Numbered from the stretch's first letter, positions 32,855 to 42,515 are shown. The stretch is 64,000 nucleotides of DNA from Eubacterium sp. (GCA_021769425.1 JAETSX010000013.1:1-64000), one strand, 5' to 3'. The notes: generated by a model not told the origin, from the sequence alone. Numbers and translations are program-made.

Positions 32855-33865
32855 ATGGCAAATTCAGAAGAATATAATGGCGTCCAAAAAGCGGCAATTT
32901 TGCTGATTGCGTTGGGACCGGAAAAATCAGCTTCTATATTCAAGCATCTGAAAGAAGAAGAAATTGAAGAACTGACTCTGGAAATTGCCAATACCAGAAG
33001 CATATCTCCCCAGACAAAAGAAGATGTACTGAATGAATTCTATCAGGTTTGTCTGGCCCAGCAGTATATCGCAGAAGGCGGTATCGGTTATGCCAAGGAA
33101 TTGCTGGAAAAGGCTTTGGGGGAAGAAAAGGCACAGGGAGTTATCTCCAAACTTACGGCTTCTCTTCAAGTACGTCCTTTTGAGTTTGTGCGTAAAACAG
33201 ATCCGGCTCAATTGCTGAACTTTATTCAGGACGAACATCCTCAGACAATTGCCATGATTTTATCATACTTGTCTGCAGGACAGTCAGCCATGATTATCGG
33301 CTCGCTGGTTCCAGAGAAACAGGCAGATGTTGCAAAGCGTATTGCCATGATGGATAGAACTTCGCCGGATGTAATTAAGGAAGTGGAACGCGTGTTGGAA
33401 CGAAAACTTTCTACTTTAGTAAATCAGGATTATACAATTGTAGGCGGTGTGGATGCAATCGTCGCTATTTTGAATACGGTAGACCGCTCTACCGAGAAGC
33501 ATATTATGGAAACGCTTGAAATCGAAGAACCTGAATTGGCAGATGAAATTCGTAAGAAGATGTTCGTATTCGAGGATATTCTTCTTTTGGACGACCGCGC
33601 CATCCAGCGTGTGCTGCGTGATGTGGATAATAATGATTTGGGTATTGCCCTGAAAGCGGCAAACGAAGATGTACAGAATGTAATCTTTAAGAACATGTCC
33701 AAACGTCTGGCAACCATGATTAAGGAAGATATGGAGTTTATGGGACCGGTGCGTATGAAGGACGTAGAAGAAGCGCAGCAGAAGATTGTAGGCATTATAC
33801 GTAAACTGGAAGATTCTGCAGAAATTGTAATCTCCAGAGGCGGAGGTGACGAGATCGTTGTCTAA
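32855..33865 (+). CDS. fliG: Flagellar motor switch protein FliG
   Basis: A 336-residue rotor protein that carries torque. The N-terminal domain binds FliF (YNGVQKAAILLIALGPEKSA), the middle has EHPQTIAMILSYL, and the C-terminal ARM domain has the charged torque helix (VFEDILLLDDRAIQRVLRDV). GAGGAG precedes the ATG. The end overlaps fliH. Confidence 0.96.
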   Translation: MANSEEYNGVQKAAILLIALGPEKSASIFKHLKEEEIEELTLEIANTRSISPQTKEDVLNEFYQVCLAQQYIAEGGIGYAKELLEKALGEEKAQGVISKLTASLQVRPFEFVRKTDPAQLLNFIQDEHPQTIAMILSYLSAGQSAMIIGSLVPEKQADVAKRIAMMDRTSPDVIKEVERVLERKLSTLVNQDYTIVGGVDAIVAILNTVDRSTEKHIMETLEIEEPELADEIRKKMFVFEDILLLDDRAIQRVLRDVDNNDLGIALKAANEDVQNVIFKNMSKRLATMIKEDMEFMGPVRMKDVEEAQQKIVGIIRKLEDSAEIVISRGGGDEIVV

Positions 33866-34682
33866 TTTGTATAAGCAGCGGTATATCGTTGCCAATAACA
33901 ACAATACAAGAATTATTAATTCCAATGACCGTGTGGAAGAGCGGATGCAGGAATTGAGAAGAGAAATGGCTGAAAAGCGGATTGCCGGTCAGTCTGCGGA
34001 TGGTTTTGTGGAAGGATTGCCCATGGAACTGGTGGATGCAGTTCCGAAGGAAGAGGAGATTAGTCCGGAGGAACTGTTGGAAAATGCCAGACAGGAAGCA
34101 GAGGAGATTCTTGCAGAAGCCCGCAGTCGGGCAGAGGCAGTCCTTGCCCAGGCCAATGAGCAGGCAGTATCTATTCGTAAACAGGCAGAAGAGAGCGGTT
34201 ATGAAAGCGGTTATAACAACGGCCTTTCAGAAGGAAATGAAAAGGCTGCCGCTGAGTTGTCTCTCCAGAGAAAACGGATGGAGGAAGAGCAAAGCCGGAT
34301 GGAAGAGGACTACCGACAGAAAATTGAGGAATTAGAGCCTTGTCTTGTAGATATTGTTGCAGATGTATTTGAGAAAGTATTCCATGTACAGTTTGACGAT
34401 AAGAAAGAGATTTTGATTTATCTGATCCAGCAGACAATTTTAAGCACAGAAGGAACCAAAGACTTCCAGGTAAGGGTAAGCCTGAAAGATTATGAATATG
34501 TGGAAACTCATAAGAATGAGATCACAGAACAGGTTGGAGGCTCTGTAAATGTGGAGATTATGGCCGACGCAAGCTTGAAAGAAAGGCAATGCATGATCGA
34601 AACAGATTCCGGCATCTTTGACTGCGGTTCAGATGTCCAGTTGGAGCAGTTGCTCAAAACGCTGCGGTCATTAAGTTTATGA
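33858..34682 (+). CDS. fliH: Flagellar export ATPase regulator FliH
   Basis: A 274-residue protein, mostly coiled coil, that holds the FliI ATPase at the export gate. The middle is Ala/Glu-rich with many A-E-A-x-x-I repeats (about 75-150), and the C-terminal V-ATPase-E-like domain starts near residue 150. I chose TTG 33858, 11 bases after GGAGG (in the fliG end). GTG 33846 lies in that site. The sequence is poorly conserved in the family, and context supports the call. Confidence 0.9.
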   Translation: MSNLYKQRYIVANNNNTRIINSNDRVEERMQELRREMAEKRIAGQSADGFVEGLPMELVDAVPKEEEISPEELLENARQEAEEILAEARSRAEAVLAQANEQAVSIRKQAEESGYESGYNNGLSEGNEKAAAELSLQRKRMEEEQSRMEEDYRQKIEELEPCLVDIVADVFEKVFHVQFDDKKEILIYLIQQTILSTEGTKDFQVRVSLKDYEYVETHKNEITEQVGGSVNVEIMADASLKERQCMIETDSGIFDCGSDVQLEQLLKTLRSLSL

Positions 34683-34694
34683 GGAAGAGGTATT

Positions 34695-35999
34695 GTGACA
34701 TATAATTTAGATAAATATTATCAATTAACCGACAGAAATTATTACAGACACCTGGGAAAAGTGGTTAAAATTGTAGGACTTACGATTGAGTCCGTGGGAC
34801 CGAATGCCAAACTGAATGACTTGTGCAGAATCATTATTGATAAGAGCAGGAATATTTCAATTATGGCAGAAGTAGTTGGTTTCCGGGATAAAAGACTGCT
34901 TCTAATGCCTTATGAAAGTGTAGAGGGATTAGGCGTGGGATGTATCGTAGAAAATACGGGACATCCTTTGTCTGTTTGTGTAGGAGATGAAATGCTGGGG
35001 CATACCTTGGACGGCATGGGACGTCCTACAGATGTCGAAGAACTTTCTCTGCGGGAAGAATATCCAGTAGACGCCCCTCCTCCGGATCCTATGGAACGCG
35101 TGATTATCAGCGAAGTCCTTCCCTTAGGGGTGAAGGCAGTAGATGGGCTGATTACAGTAGGCAAAGGACAGAGAATCGGTATTTTTGCCGGCTCTGGCGT
35201 AGGAAAGAGCACATTGCTTGGAATGTTTGCAAGAAATACAAAGGCAGATATCAATGTGATTGCACTGATTGGAGAGCGGGGCAGGGAGGTTCGTGAATTT
35301 ATTGAACGGGATATGGGGGAAGAAGGAATGCGCAGATCTGTTGTGATTGTAGCCACTTCCGACAGGCCCGCCCTGCTTCGGAGGAATGCAGCGAAAACCG
35401 CCACTGCCATTGCAGAGTATTTCAGGGATCAGGGCAAGGATGTATTACTGATGATGGATTCCTTGACACGTTTTTCCATGGCTCAGCGGGAAATCGGTTT
35501 GGCTTCTGGAGAACCGCCGGTAACCAGGGGCTATCCCCCTAGCGTATATTCTGAGATGCCCAAGCTTTTAGAACGGGCCGGGAATTCAGATAAAGGCTCC
35601 ATTACCGGATTGTATACTGTTTTGGTGGATGGAGATGACTTTAACGAGCCGATTACGGATACTGCTAGAAGTATTCTGGACGGGCATATTATGTTAGACC
35701 GGAAACTGGCCCATAAGAACCATTATCCGGCCATTGATGTATTACAGAGCATTTCCCGTGTCATGAGTTCCATCGCAGACAGCAAACACAAAGAGGCCGC
35801 CGGGAAATTGAAAAATGTAATGGCAACTTATCAGGAAGCAGAAGATTTGATTAATATCGGCGCCTATAAATCCGGTTCAAATAAGAATATTGACTATGCC
35901 ATAGAGAAGATTGATGCAGTAAATGAATTTTTGCTTCAGGAAACCCATGATAAGTTTTCTTTTGAAGAAATTATGAGTATGATGGAAGGATTGTTCTAA
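34695..35999 (+). CDS. fliI: Flagellum-specific ATPase FliI
   Basis: A 434-residue ATPase of the F1-beta family that drives unfolding and entry of export substrates. Walker A is GSGVGKST (166-173), Walker B is VLLMMDSLTRFS and the Q/S loop is GEPPVTRGYPPSV. It starts with GTG after AAGAGG, 12 bases after fliH and three before fliJ. Confidence 0.96.
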   Translation: MTYNLDKYYQLTDRNYYRHLGKVVKIVGLTIESVGPNAKLNDLCRIIIDKSRNISIMAEVVGFRDKRLLLMPYESVEGLGVGCIVENTGHPLSVCVGDEMLGHTLDGMGRPTDVEELSLREEYPVDAPPPDPMERVIISEVLPLGVKAVDGLITVGKGQRIGIFAGSGVGKSTLLGMFARNTKADINVIALIGERGREVREFIERDMGEEGMRRSVVIVATSDRPALLRRNAAKTATAIAEYFRDQGKDVLLMMDSLTRFSMAQREIGLASGEPPVTRGYPPSVYSEMPKLLERAGNSDKGSITGLYTVLVDGDDFNEPITDTARSILDGHIMLDRKLAHKNHYPAIDVLQSISRVMSSIADSKHKEAAGKLKNVMATYQEAEDLINIGAYKSGSNKNIDYAIEKIDAVNEFLLQETHDKFSFEEIMSMMEGLF

Positions 36000-36002
36000 G
36001 CT

Positions 36003-36452
36003 ATGGCAAAGTTTACATATAAGATGCAGAATATTCTGAATGTGAAATATAAGTTGGAAACACAGGCGAAAACTTCTTTTTCCCTGGCAGCGTCCAGGCT
36101 GAATCAGGAGGAAGAAAAGTTAGATATGCTGCGGCAGCGCAGAAGCGCCTATGAGATGCATGCCAGAGAACTTGTGTCGGATCGGTTGGATTTTCAGGAA
36201 ATCAAGGTAAACCGCATCGCCATTGAGACGATGAAAGGGGCCATCCAGAATCAGGTGGTTGCAGTCCATGTGGCAGAGCGTAATTTAGAAAGTGCGAGAA
36301 AAAAGCTGCAGAATGTAATGACGGAGCGGAAAACCCATGAGATTCTGAAAGATAAAGCCTTTGAAGAATTTAAAAAGGAACTGGAAAAAGAAGAAAGCAA
36401 GGCAGTGGACGAACTGGTAAGTTTTACCCACAATCATGCCGAGGAAGAATAA
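36003..36452 (+). CDS. fliJ: Flagellar export chaperone FliJ
   Basis: A 149-residue protein that is nearly all coiled coil (two antiparallel helices). It starts MAKFTYKMQNILNVKYKLE, as FliJ does in Firmicutes. It helps to dock FliI on the gate. The ATG is three bases after fliI. Its C-terminal codons overlap the alternative ATG (36436) of the next gene. Confidence 0.92.
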   Translation: MAKFTYKMQNILNVKYKLETQAKTSFSLAASRLNQEEEKLDMLRQRRSAYEMHARELVSDRLDFQEIKVNRIAIETMKGAIQNQVVAVHVAERNLESARKKLQNVMTERKTHEILKDKAFEEFKKELEKEESKAVDELVSFTHNHAEEE

Positions 36453-36465
36453 GGTGGTGGACAGT

Positions 36466-37326
36466 ATGGCAGAAGATATCTTAGATCAGGCGGGTGAAGA
36501 GGGCGGCGCTTTAGATAAGAAAGCCCAGAAAAAAGCGGAAAGAGCCAGGAAGAAAGAGGAAAAGAAACAGAGAAAAGCAGAAAAAAAGCAGATGCAGGAA
36601 GAGGAATCACAGGAAGAAGAGGAAAGCAGCGGAAGTAAGATTGCAGTGATTCTTGCCACAATTGTGTTCATTGCCATCTGGCTGGCAATTCTTGCCCTGA
36701 TCATTAAGATGGATATCGGCGGATTCGGTTCCACGGTGCTTCAGCCGATTTTAAAAGATGTTCCTGTCATTAACAAGATTTTGCCGGAAACAGAAAAAGA
36801 GCCGGTAGTGGACGCCCAGTATCCATATACTACCCTGGATGAAGCAATTGCGCGGATTAAGGAACTGGAAGTGGAATTGTCTGATTCCCAGTCTCAGTCC
36901 CAGGGTAATTCTGATTATGTGGCGCAGTTGGAAGCGGAAGTGGAAAGGCTGCGGGAATTTGAAAATGAACAGTCCGCCTTCGAAGAGGAAAAGACGAAAT
37001 TCTATAAAGAGGTTGTGTTCAATGAAAATGCACCCGATATATCTGAATATAAAGCATATTATGAAAGCATCGATCCCGCCAATGCGGAGGTGCTTTACAA
37101 GCAGGTGGTACAGCAGCAGGAAGCAGATGCGGAAATCGAAGAATACGCTAAGACTTACTCTGAGATGAAGCCCAAGCAGGCGGCGGCAATTATGGAAGCT
37201 ATGCAGGATAATCTGAAACTGGTGGTAAAGATTCTGGAAAATATGGAAACAGACGCCAGAAGCGATATTCTTGCAGCTATGAATGCAGAAGTCGCTGCAA
37301 GGATCACCAAGATGATGGAGCCGTAG
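36466..37326 (+). CDS. MotE-like membrane protein
   Basis: A 286-residue protein. A Lys/Glu-rich head (about 10-60) is followed by one transmembrane helix (KIAVILATIVFIAIWLAILA), then an extracytoplasmic coiled coil and a C-terminal MgtE_N-like domain (EMKPKQAAAIMEAM, ARSDILAAMNAEVAARITK). This pattern is that of MotE, which stabilises the FliG/MotAB or MotC systems, and of the Firmicute gene between fliJ and fliK. I chose ATG 36466, eight bases after AAGGTGG. The exact role in this organism is unknown. Confidence 0.82.
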   Translation: MAEDILDQAGEEGGALDKKAQKKAERARKKEEKKQRKAEKKQMQEEESQEEEESSGSKIAVILATIVFIAIWLAILALIIKMDIGGFGSTVLQPILKDVPVINKILPETEKEPVVDAQYPYTTLDEAIARIKELEVELSDSQSQSQGNSDYVAQLEAEVERLREFENEQSAFEEEKTKFYKEVVFNENAPDISEYKAYYESIDPANAEVLYKQVVQQQEADAEIEEYAKTYSEMKPKQAAAIMEAMQDNLKLVVKILENMETDARSDILAAMNAEVAARITKMMEP

Positions 37327-37559
37327 GAGCTTTTTTCATGACAGGTTTTCTGCCTTGTTTTTCCTGCCAATGTGCAGGAGTTATGAATATCCCTACAACA
37401 GAACTTTTATTGTATAGTACCCCATCATGCTCAGCCAGCCGTCCGGCGGGCCGCATGGCCATCCATACTATGGAAGCCAAGGGCTTTCATAATAACCATG
37501 GTTATAGGGTTCCCACAGGAATCATATAATAAATAATCTGATAGAAAGGAGGAGAAAGA
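37327..37559 (+). other. Intergenic region without a supportable gene
   Basis: It contains GGCGGGCCGCATGGCC-like GC-rich folding near 37444-37459, and a perfect palindrome ATAACCATGGTTAT at 37493-37506. A 63-residue frame (37338-37529) has no ribosome binding site and unusual Cys/Pro content. The last bases carry AAAGGAGG for fliK. Confidence 0.4.
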
Positions 37560-39077
37560 ATGACAAGCAGCAAAATATCCCAGATGGCGGCATTGATGCG
37601 GGCTTCGGAATTGGCAGGGATCCAGAAGAATCCCCAACAGGAAAATGGCCCTGTATTCGGAGCCTTCCTCAGTCAGACTTCTGGCGGGAAAAAGGATGCT
37701 AATGCCTGGAATGGGAATGTCATTCAGCCGGCAAAGGCAGGATGGAACAACCAGGAAGTTTTTGTAAAGGAAACATCCGGAAATAGTTTTAAGGAAAATG
37801 CCATTGCCCAGAATAATACCGGAGATGTCCAGAGCAAATTGCCGGAGGATACTCAGGAGAAGCTGGAGGCTTTTGAAGAAAAGGTCACAGAAACTGTGGC
37901 GGAAGAGCTGGGTGTGACTGAAGAGGAAGTCAAAGAAGCCATGGAAGCCATGGGAATGACAGTACTGGATTTGACGGATCCTTCCAAATTGGCAGGTCTG
38001 GTTATGGAACTGACCGGAAGCGAAGATATTGGCTCTTTATTGTTAAGCGAAGATTTTCAGCAGATTTTTGGAGAGATTAGGGATTTGACTCAGGAACTGA
38101 CAGCGCAGTTAGAGCTTTTGCCGGAGGAGCTGCCTCAGGTTGTGGAACAGTTAGAGACTATGCTTACCGCAAATCCTGAAGATCTGCCGGAAGAAATGCA
38201 GGAACAGCCCATTCAGCCGGAATTGGAAATGCAGGTGGCAGATACTGTGGAAAAAACCATGGAAGACAGCGGGGAGGCGCTGCAGAATCCGTCAGCCGAA
38301 ACTGCAGTCTCAGATCAGAAAGTAAAAGAAGCAAATGGCCAGGAACATGTGACAGAAGCCGCTGCCGCAGAAGAATCGGAACCAGAGCGAGAGCAGCAGA
38401 TTCCGGAAACAGAAATGCAAGGCCGGACGGATTCTGAAGAGTACAGTCAGAAAGATTCTTCTGAAAAATCCTTGTCAGAACCCCCACAGGGTTCGAAAAC
38501 GGCTGAGAAAACCGACAGTCCCCAACATCATGTCACATATCAGACTGCCGCTCAGACGGTGAATCAGGGACAGGCAATGGAAATAACCCAGACTGTAGTA
38601 CAGACCAGAATAGACGTGGAAGATATCATGCGTCAGGTCAGTCAGATGACACGGGTGATGGTCAGCCAGGCGGAGTCTTCCATCGAGATGCAGCTGAATC
38701 CAGCCAATCTTGGGAAAGTTTATCTGCAGGTGGTTTCCAGAGAAGGAGTGATTACAGCTCAGATTGCTGCTCAGAACCAGGCAGTGAAAGAAGCTCTGGA
38801 AAGTCAGGTTGCCATATTAAAAGAGAATATGAATCAGCAGGGCATGAAAGTGGAAGCCATTGAGGTGACCATTGCAAGCCATGAGTTTGAGCGCAATTTG
38901 GAGCAGAACCAACAGAATATGCCCGGAGGACAGCAGGATGCAGATTCTCAGAAATCTTCCAGAAGAAATATCAATCTTAACAGTCAGGAAGAATTGGATG
39001 GCGGATTGTCTGAGGAAGAAAACCTTGCGGCAAAGATTATGGCGGAACAGGGCAACAGTATGGATTTGACAGCTTAA
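37560..39077 (+). CDS. fliK: Flagellar hook-length control protein FliK
   Basis: A 505-residue exported protein that measures hook length and switches export specificity through FlhB. The N-terminal part is low complexity, rich in Glu and Gln. The conserved Flg_hook domain is at about 355-445 (SSIEMQLNPANLGKVYLQVV, ILKENMNQQGMKVEAIEV). AAAGGAGG precedes the ATG. Weak conservation outside that domain is normal for the family. Confidence 0.92.
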   Translation: MTSSKISQMAALMRASELAGIQKNPQQENGPVFGAFLSQTSGGKKDANAWNGNVIQPAKAGWNNQEVFVKETSGNSFKENAIAQNNTGDVQSKLPEDTQEKLEAFEEKVTETVAEELGVTEEEVKEAMEAMGMTVLDLTDPSKLAGLVMELTGSEDIGSLLLSEDFQQIFGEIRDLTQELTAQLELLPEELPQVVEQLETMLTANPEDLPEEMQEQPIQPELEMQVADTVEKTMEDSGEALQNPSAETAVSDQKVKEANGQEHVTEAAAAEESEPEREQQIPETEMQGRTDSEEYSQKDSSEKSLSEPPQGSKTAEKTDSPQHHVTYQTAAQTVNQGQAMEITQTVVQTRIDVEDIMRQVSQMTRVMVSQAESSIEMQLNPANLGKVYLQVVSREGVITAQIAAQNQAVKEALESQVAILKENMNQQGMKVEAIEVTIASHEFERNLEQNQQNMPGGQQDADSQKSSRRNINLNSQEELDGGLSEEENLAAKIMAEQGNSMDLTA

Positions 39078-39152
39078 GTCAGGCTGTATTCCTGTCCTGA
39101 GGAAATTTAGCTTAAATGAAATCAGGAAATAATTTTTAGAAAGGAGATTTCT

Positions 39153-39914
39153 ATGGCAGTTACAGTACCGGTACAAAACGGTGAAATTGTAAATGGCTAC
39201 GACCCTGCGAAAGAAGCAGAGGAAGCCAAAAAAGAACGAAGCGGCGGCGCATTGGGCAAAGAAGCGTTTCTGCAGCTTCTGGTGGCCCAGATGAAGTATC
39301 AGGATCCCTTGGAGCCGACCTCCAATACAGAATATATTTCCCAGCTTGCAACTTTCTCATCCTTAGAGGAAATGCAGAACATGCGCGCTTCTCTGGAAAC
39401 ATCCCAGGCTACCAATCTGGTAGGCAAAACCGTAATTATGGGAATTGAAACCAACGGTGAGACGAAATACATCTCAGGAAGGGTAGATCAGGTAAGGAAA
39501 GAAGGAAGCAAAATTTACCTGTCCATTGAGGATTCCTGGTATAACATTGATGATTTGGACACCGTAGTGGATGATGAATATCTGGAGGCAACTCTGATTG
39601 CAGAAGATTTTGCAGAAGAGATCGGCAAAATGCCGGATCCCAGCAAGCTGCTCCTTTCAGATAAAGAAAAACTGGCGGCGATTACGGCTGCATACAACAG
39701 TCTCACTGCCTACCAGCAGGCTCATATCAAGCAATATTGCAAGGATGCCTATACGAAATTTGAAAATCTGGTAAAGAAAATGAATGAGTTGAGTCCGCCT
39801 GAGACGAATAAGCCGGATGGTTCCGGAGAGAAAGATGACGATACCACTGCGGGAGGAGCTGGAGACGCAGAGGGCGACGGAAGCACAGAAGGTGCGGAAG
39901 GAAGCGCGAAATAG
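39153..39914 (+). CDS. flgD: Flagellar hook assembly protein FlgD, unusual C-terminus
   Basis: A 253-residue hook cap scaffold. The N-terminal signature is clear (ALGKEAFLQLLVAQMKYQDP, NTEYISQLATFSSLEEMQNM). A short beta domain follows (about 90-145). Residues about 165-212 (LSDKEKLAAITAAYNSLTAY, QQAHIKQYCKD) form a small helical repeat like those in clostridial surface proteins, instead of the usual FlgD Ig-like domain. The tail is Gly/Glu/Asp-rich. AAAGGAG precedes the ATG. Confidence 0.9.
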   Translation: MAVTVPVQNGEIVNGYDPAKEAEEAKKERSGGALGKEAFLQLLVAQMKYQDPLEPTSNTEYISQLATFSSLEEMQNMRASLETSQATNLVGKTVIMGIETNGETKYISGRVDQVRKEGSKIYLSIEDSWYNIDDLDTVVDDEYLEATLIAEDFAEEIGKMPDPSKLLLSDKEKLAAITAAYNSLTAYQQAHIKQYCKDAYTKFENLVKKMNELSPPETNKPDGSGEKDDDTTAGGAGDAEGDGSTEGAEGSAK

Positions 39915-40016
39915 CGGGATATCGTTTTCGCAGCGGTACAGAGGCAGTAACCACTGCCTGATATATTTTCAGGCGGCACGAAGGACGGCAGGGAAGCTTA
40001 AGAACGGAGAGATGTC

Positions 40017-40415
40017 ATGAATAAAATTTCAAATCAATTCTCTTCCATTGAACAGGTTACAGAACAGTATCTGAAAAAAAGCAGTCAGGGATTGACAGCT
40101 CCGGAAGGAGAATTGTCCTTTAGTGATATATTAAAACAGAAGCAATTGGTAAGCGGCAGTTCTGCGCTGAAATTTTCCAAGCACGCTTCCATGCGTTTGC
40201 AGAGCAGAAACATAGAGCTTTCCACAGAACAGAAGGAACGCTTAGAGACAGGGGCAGAGAAAGCGGAAGCTAAGGGAATGCGGGATTCCCTTGTAATTGT
40301 AGATTCCTATTCTTTTATTGTGAATGTGCCCAATAAGACAGTAGTCACAGCAATGGATCAGACAGAGTCTGAAGACAATGTGTATACAAATATCGACGGA
40401 GCCGTAATTATCTAG
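40017..40415 (+). CDS. Flagellar operon protein, TIGR02530 family
   Basis: A 132-residue protein always found between flgD and flgE in clostridia. It has LKFSKHASMRLQSRNIELST and a C-terminal DSYSFIVNVPNKTVVTAMD, both family landmarks. The function is not established; an assembly or export role for the hook is inferred from position. The ATG lies eight bases after GGAGA. Confidence 0.87.
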   Translation: MNKISNQFSSIEQVTEQYLKKSSQGLTAPEGELSFSDILKQKQLVSGSSALKFSKHASMRLQSRNIELSTEQKERLETGAEKAEAKGMRDSLVIVDSYSFIVNVPNKTVVTAMDQTESEDNVYTNIDGAVII

Positions 40416-40496
40416 CCGGACCGATGAAGGAGGCAGAAGACCCTGGAATGACAGAAGGGGTCTTGCGGCAGTCAAGAAACAGGAGGTCATTTCGTT

Positions 40497-42137
40497 ATGA
40501 TGAGAGCATTGTATTCTGGTGTGTCAGGTTTGAAGACACATCAGCAGAAGATGGATGTAATTGGTAATAATATTGCAAACGTGAATACCGTTGCCTTTAA
40601 ATCATCCAGCACCACATTCAGTGAGATTATGTATCAGAACATGTCCGGAGCATCCGGGGCAACCGCAACCAAGGGCGGCGTTAACGCTAAGCAGATCGGT
40701 CTCGGCGTTACCACGGGTTCCACATCTATAAATATCAGTTCTCCCGGAGCAACCCAGACCACCGGAGACGGCTGGGACTTAAAGATTACCGGAGACAGCT
40801 TTTTTATTGTAAATAACGGTTCTGAGAACCTTTTTACCAAGGCGGGTTCTTTCTATATTGACGGAGCCGGCAACCTTGCCACCAAGGCAAACGGATATAC
40901 GGTAATGGGATGGCAGGTGGATCCAGCCACCGGAACCATCCGTAAGGATACCGTATCTGCATTAAAGATTATGACAGAAGAGAATATGACTTCTCCGCCA
41001 GAGGCAACTACAGAGGCAACCTGCAGCGGTGTTCTGGATTCCACCAATACCCAGGCAAATTCTGACGGCGGATATGTATTGTCATTAAATTTCTACGATG
41101 CATTGGGATACAACTATACAGCCAAATTTGCTGTAAAAACGATAGATCCTGATGCAAAGACATATTCGGTGGAATTGTCAGATATTGTGGATTCTACCAA
41201 CCGTTCTATTCTGAACGAATATGCCGCACGGAATAATATAAGTGTAGAAGAGGCAAAAGCAAATATTTTCGGAGACGCAGCAGCAGGTGCGGCAGGTACG
41301 CCGGTTACCAGGACCTATAAGATGCAGGCGGGATTTGAAAGTGTTAATCAGACGACTATCAGAGACAAAGACGGAAATGAGCTGACTTATGATACTGCTA
41401 CCGGTACCTATCATAATGCCGGAGGCGCAATCAGTTATTCTGTCACGGATGTGTTTGGGCTTACGGGCAGTCAGCTCCAGAATTTTAATACCGCAAACGT
41501 CAACATAGTAGGTACTTCTGCAGAATATAGGTATACAGATAATGTTGTTGGATATCAGCTTGTATTTAATTCAGGCGGAACCAATGCAGGTACTTTCAAT
41601 TATATCGGCGCACAGGGAAATAACAGCGTATCTTTCAATATGGGCGTACTTGGCACACAATTCCAGAATATCAATGTTGATTTTAGCCAGACAACATGTT
41701 ACGATAATGCAGGAAGCTGTACCATGGATTTGTTAAAAGGAGCGACCGATAAGACCACCGGCACCGGTAAGAAATTAGGAGACCTGACCGGTCTGCAGGT
41801 TCGTCAGGACGGACAGATTTTCGGAAGCTACGATAACGGCAATACCGTATTGCTGGGGCAGATTGCAGTGGCAGTGTTTGCCAATCCATCCGGTCTGGAG
41901 AAGCTGGGAGACAACTGTTACCGCACTACTTTGAACTCCGGTGAGTTTGACGGAATCGGCCAGGACATCACCGCAGACGGCGGTAAGATGGACAGCGGAG
42001 TTCTGGAAATGTCCAATGTAGATCTTTCTACAGAGTTTACAGAAATGATTACCACCCAGAGAGGATTCCAGGCGAATTCCAGAATCATCACAACTTCCGA
42101 TACCTTGTTGGAAGAACTGGTAAATCTTAAGCGGTAA
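40497..42137 (+). CDS. flgE: Flagellar hook protein FlgE
   Basis: The hook subunit, 546 residues. The N-terminal motif is LYSGVSGLKTHQQKMDVIGN then NIANVNTVAFKSS, and the C-terminal helix (NVDLSTEFTEMITTQRGFQA) completes the coiled pair. The variable middle (about 150-400) is rich in Thr, Asn and Gly and faces outward. AGGAGG lies ten bases before ATG 40497; a second ATG follows at 40500. Confidence 0.95.
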   Translation: MMRALYSGVSGLKTHQQKMDVIGNNIANVNTVAFKSSSTTFSEIMYQNMSGASGATATKGGVNAKQIGLGVTTGSTSINISSPGATQTTGDGWDLKITGDSFFIVNNGSENLFTKAGSFYIDGAGNLATKANGYTVMGWQVDPATGTIRKDTVSALKIMTEENMTSPPEATTEATCSGVLDSTNTQANSDGGYVLSLNFYDALGYNYTAKFAVKTIDPDAKTYSVELSDIVDSTNRSILNEYAARNNISVEEAKANIFGDAAAGAAGTPVTRTYKMQAGFESVNQTTIRDKDGNELTYDTATGTYHNAGGAISYSVTDVFGLTGSQLQNFNTANVNIVGTSAEYRYTDNVVGYQLVFNSGGTNAGTFNYIGAQGNNSVSFNMGVLGTQFQNINVDFSQTTCYDNAGSCTMDLLKGATDKTTGTGKKLGDLTGLQVRQDGQIFGSYDNGNTVLLGQIAVAVFANPSGLEKLGDNCYRTTLNSGEFDGIGQDITADGGKMDSGVLEMSNVDLSTEFTEMITTQRGFQANSRIITTSDTLLEELVNLKR

Positions 42138-42177
42138 TTAAAAATAGAGCCGGGATAGAGATATGAATCAGGCATGG

Positions 42178-42284
42178 CGCCGGTTCTGAATGCTGAAATC
42201 ATAATACCGCACTCGGAACCGGCGTACCGGAATACTGCGCGGCAGAAATATCATATTGGGGAACTGTATCATATAGTTCCCCAA
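42178..42284. other. Two hairpins between flgE and flbD
   Basis: CGCCGGTTC (42178-42186) pairs with GAACCGGCG (42216-42224), and TTGGGGAACT (42256-42265) pairs perfectly with AGTTCCCCAA (42275-42284). Neither is followed by a T tract. They may slow ribonucleases or partly end the hook section transcript. No coding region is seen here. Confidence 0.55.
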
Positions 42285-42305
42285 TCTACTGTGAGGTGAG
42301 GCTCC

Positions 42306-42515
42306 ATGATAGAAGTTACGAAACTAAATGGTTCGACGGCGCTTGTCAATGCGGAGTTGATTGAAAGCGTGGAGGAAACACCGGATACTGTCCTTTCTTT
42401 TGTAACAGGGAAGAAATTAATTGTAAAAGAAAGTAGACAAGAGATAAAAAATTTAGTAATATTATACAAGAGAGAAATTATGACGACCGGTCTTCCCTGG
42501 TTGGAAAAAGAATAG
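42306..42515 (+). CDS. flbD: Flagellar protein FlbD
   Basis: A 69-residue protein, MIEVTKLNGSTALVNAELIE then GKKLIVKESRQEI, a small beta-rich FlbD as found between flgE and motA in Firmicutes and spirochaetes. Its function is not proven. GAGGTGAGG precedes the ATG. A ribosome binding site and context make it sure as a gene. Confidence 0.9.
   Translation: MIEVTKLNGSTALVNAELIESVEETPDTVLSFVTGKKLIVKESRQEIKNLVILYKREIMTTGLPWLEKE

Noticed and set aside
37338..37529. 63-residue plus-strand frame between the MotE-like gene and fliK
   Set aside because: No ribosome binding site, odd Cys and Pro content, and overlaps a palindromic region.
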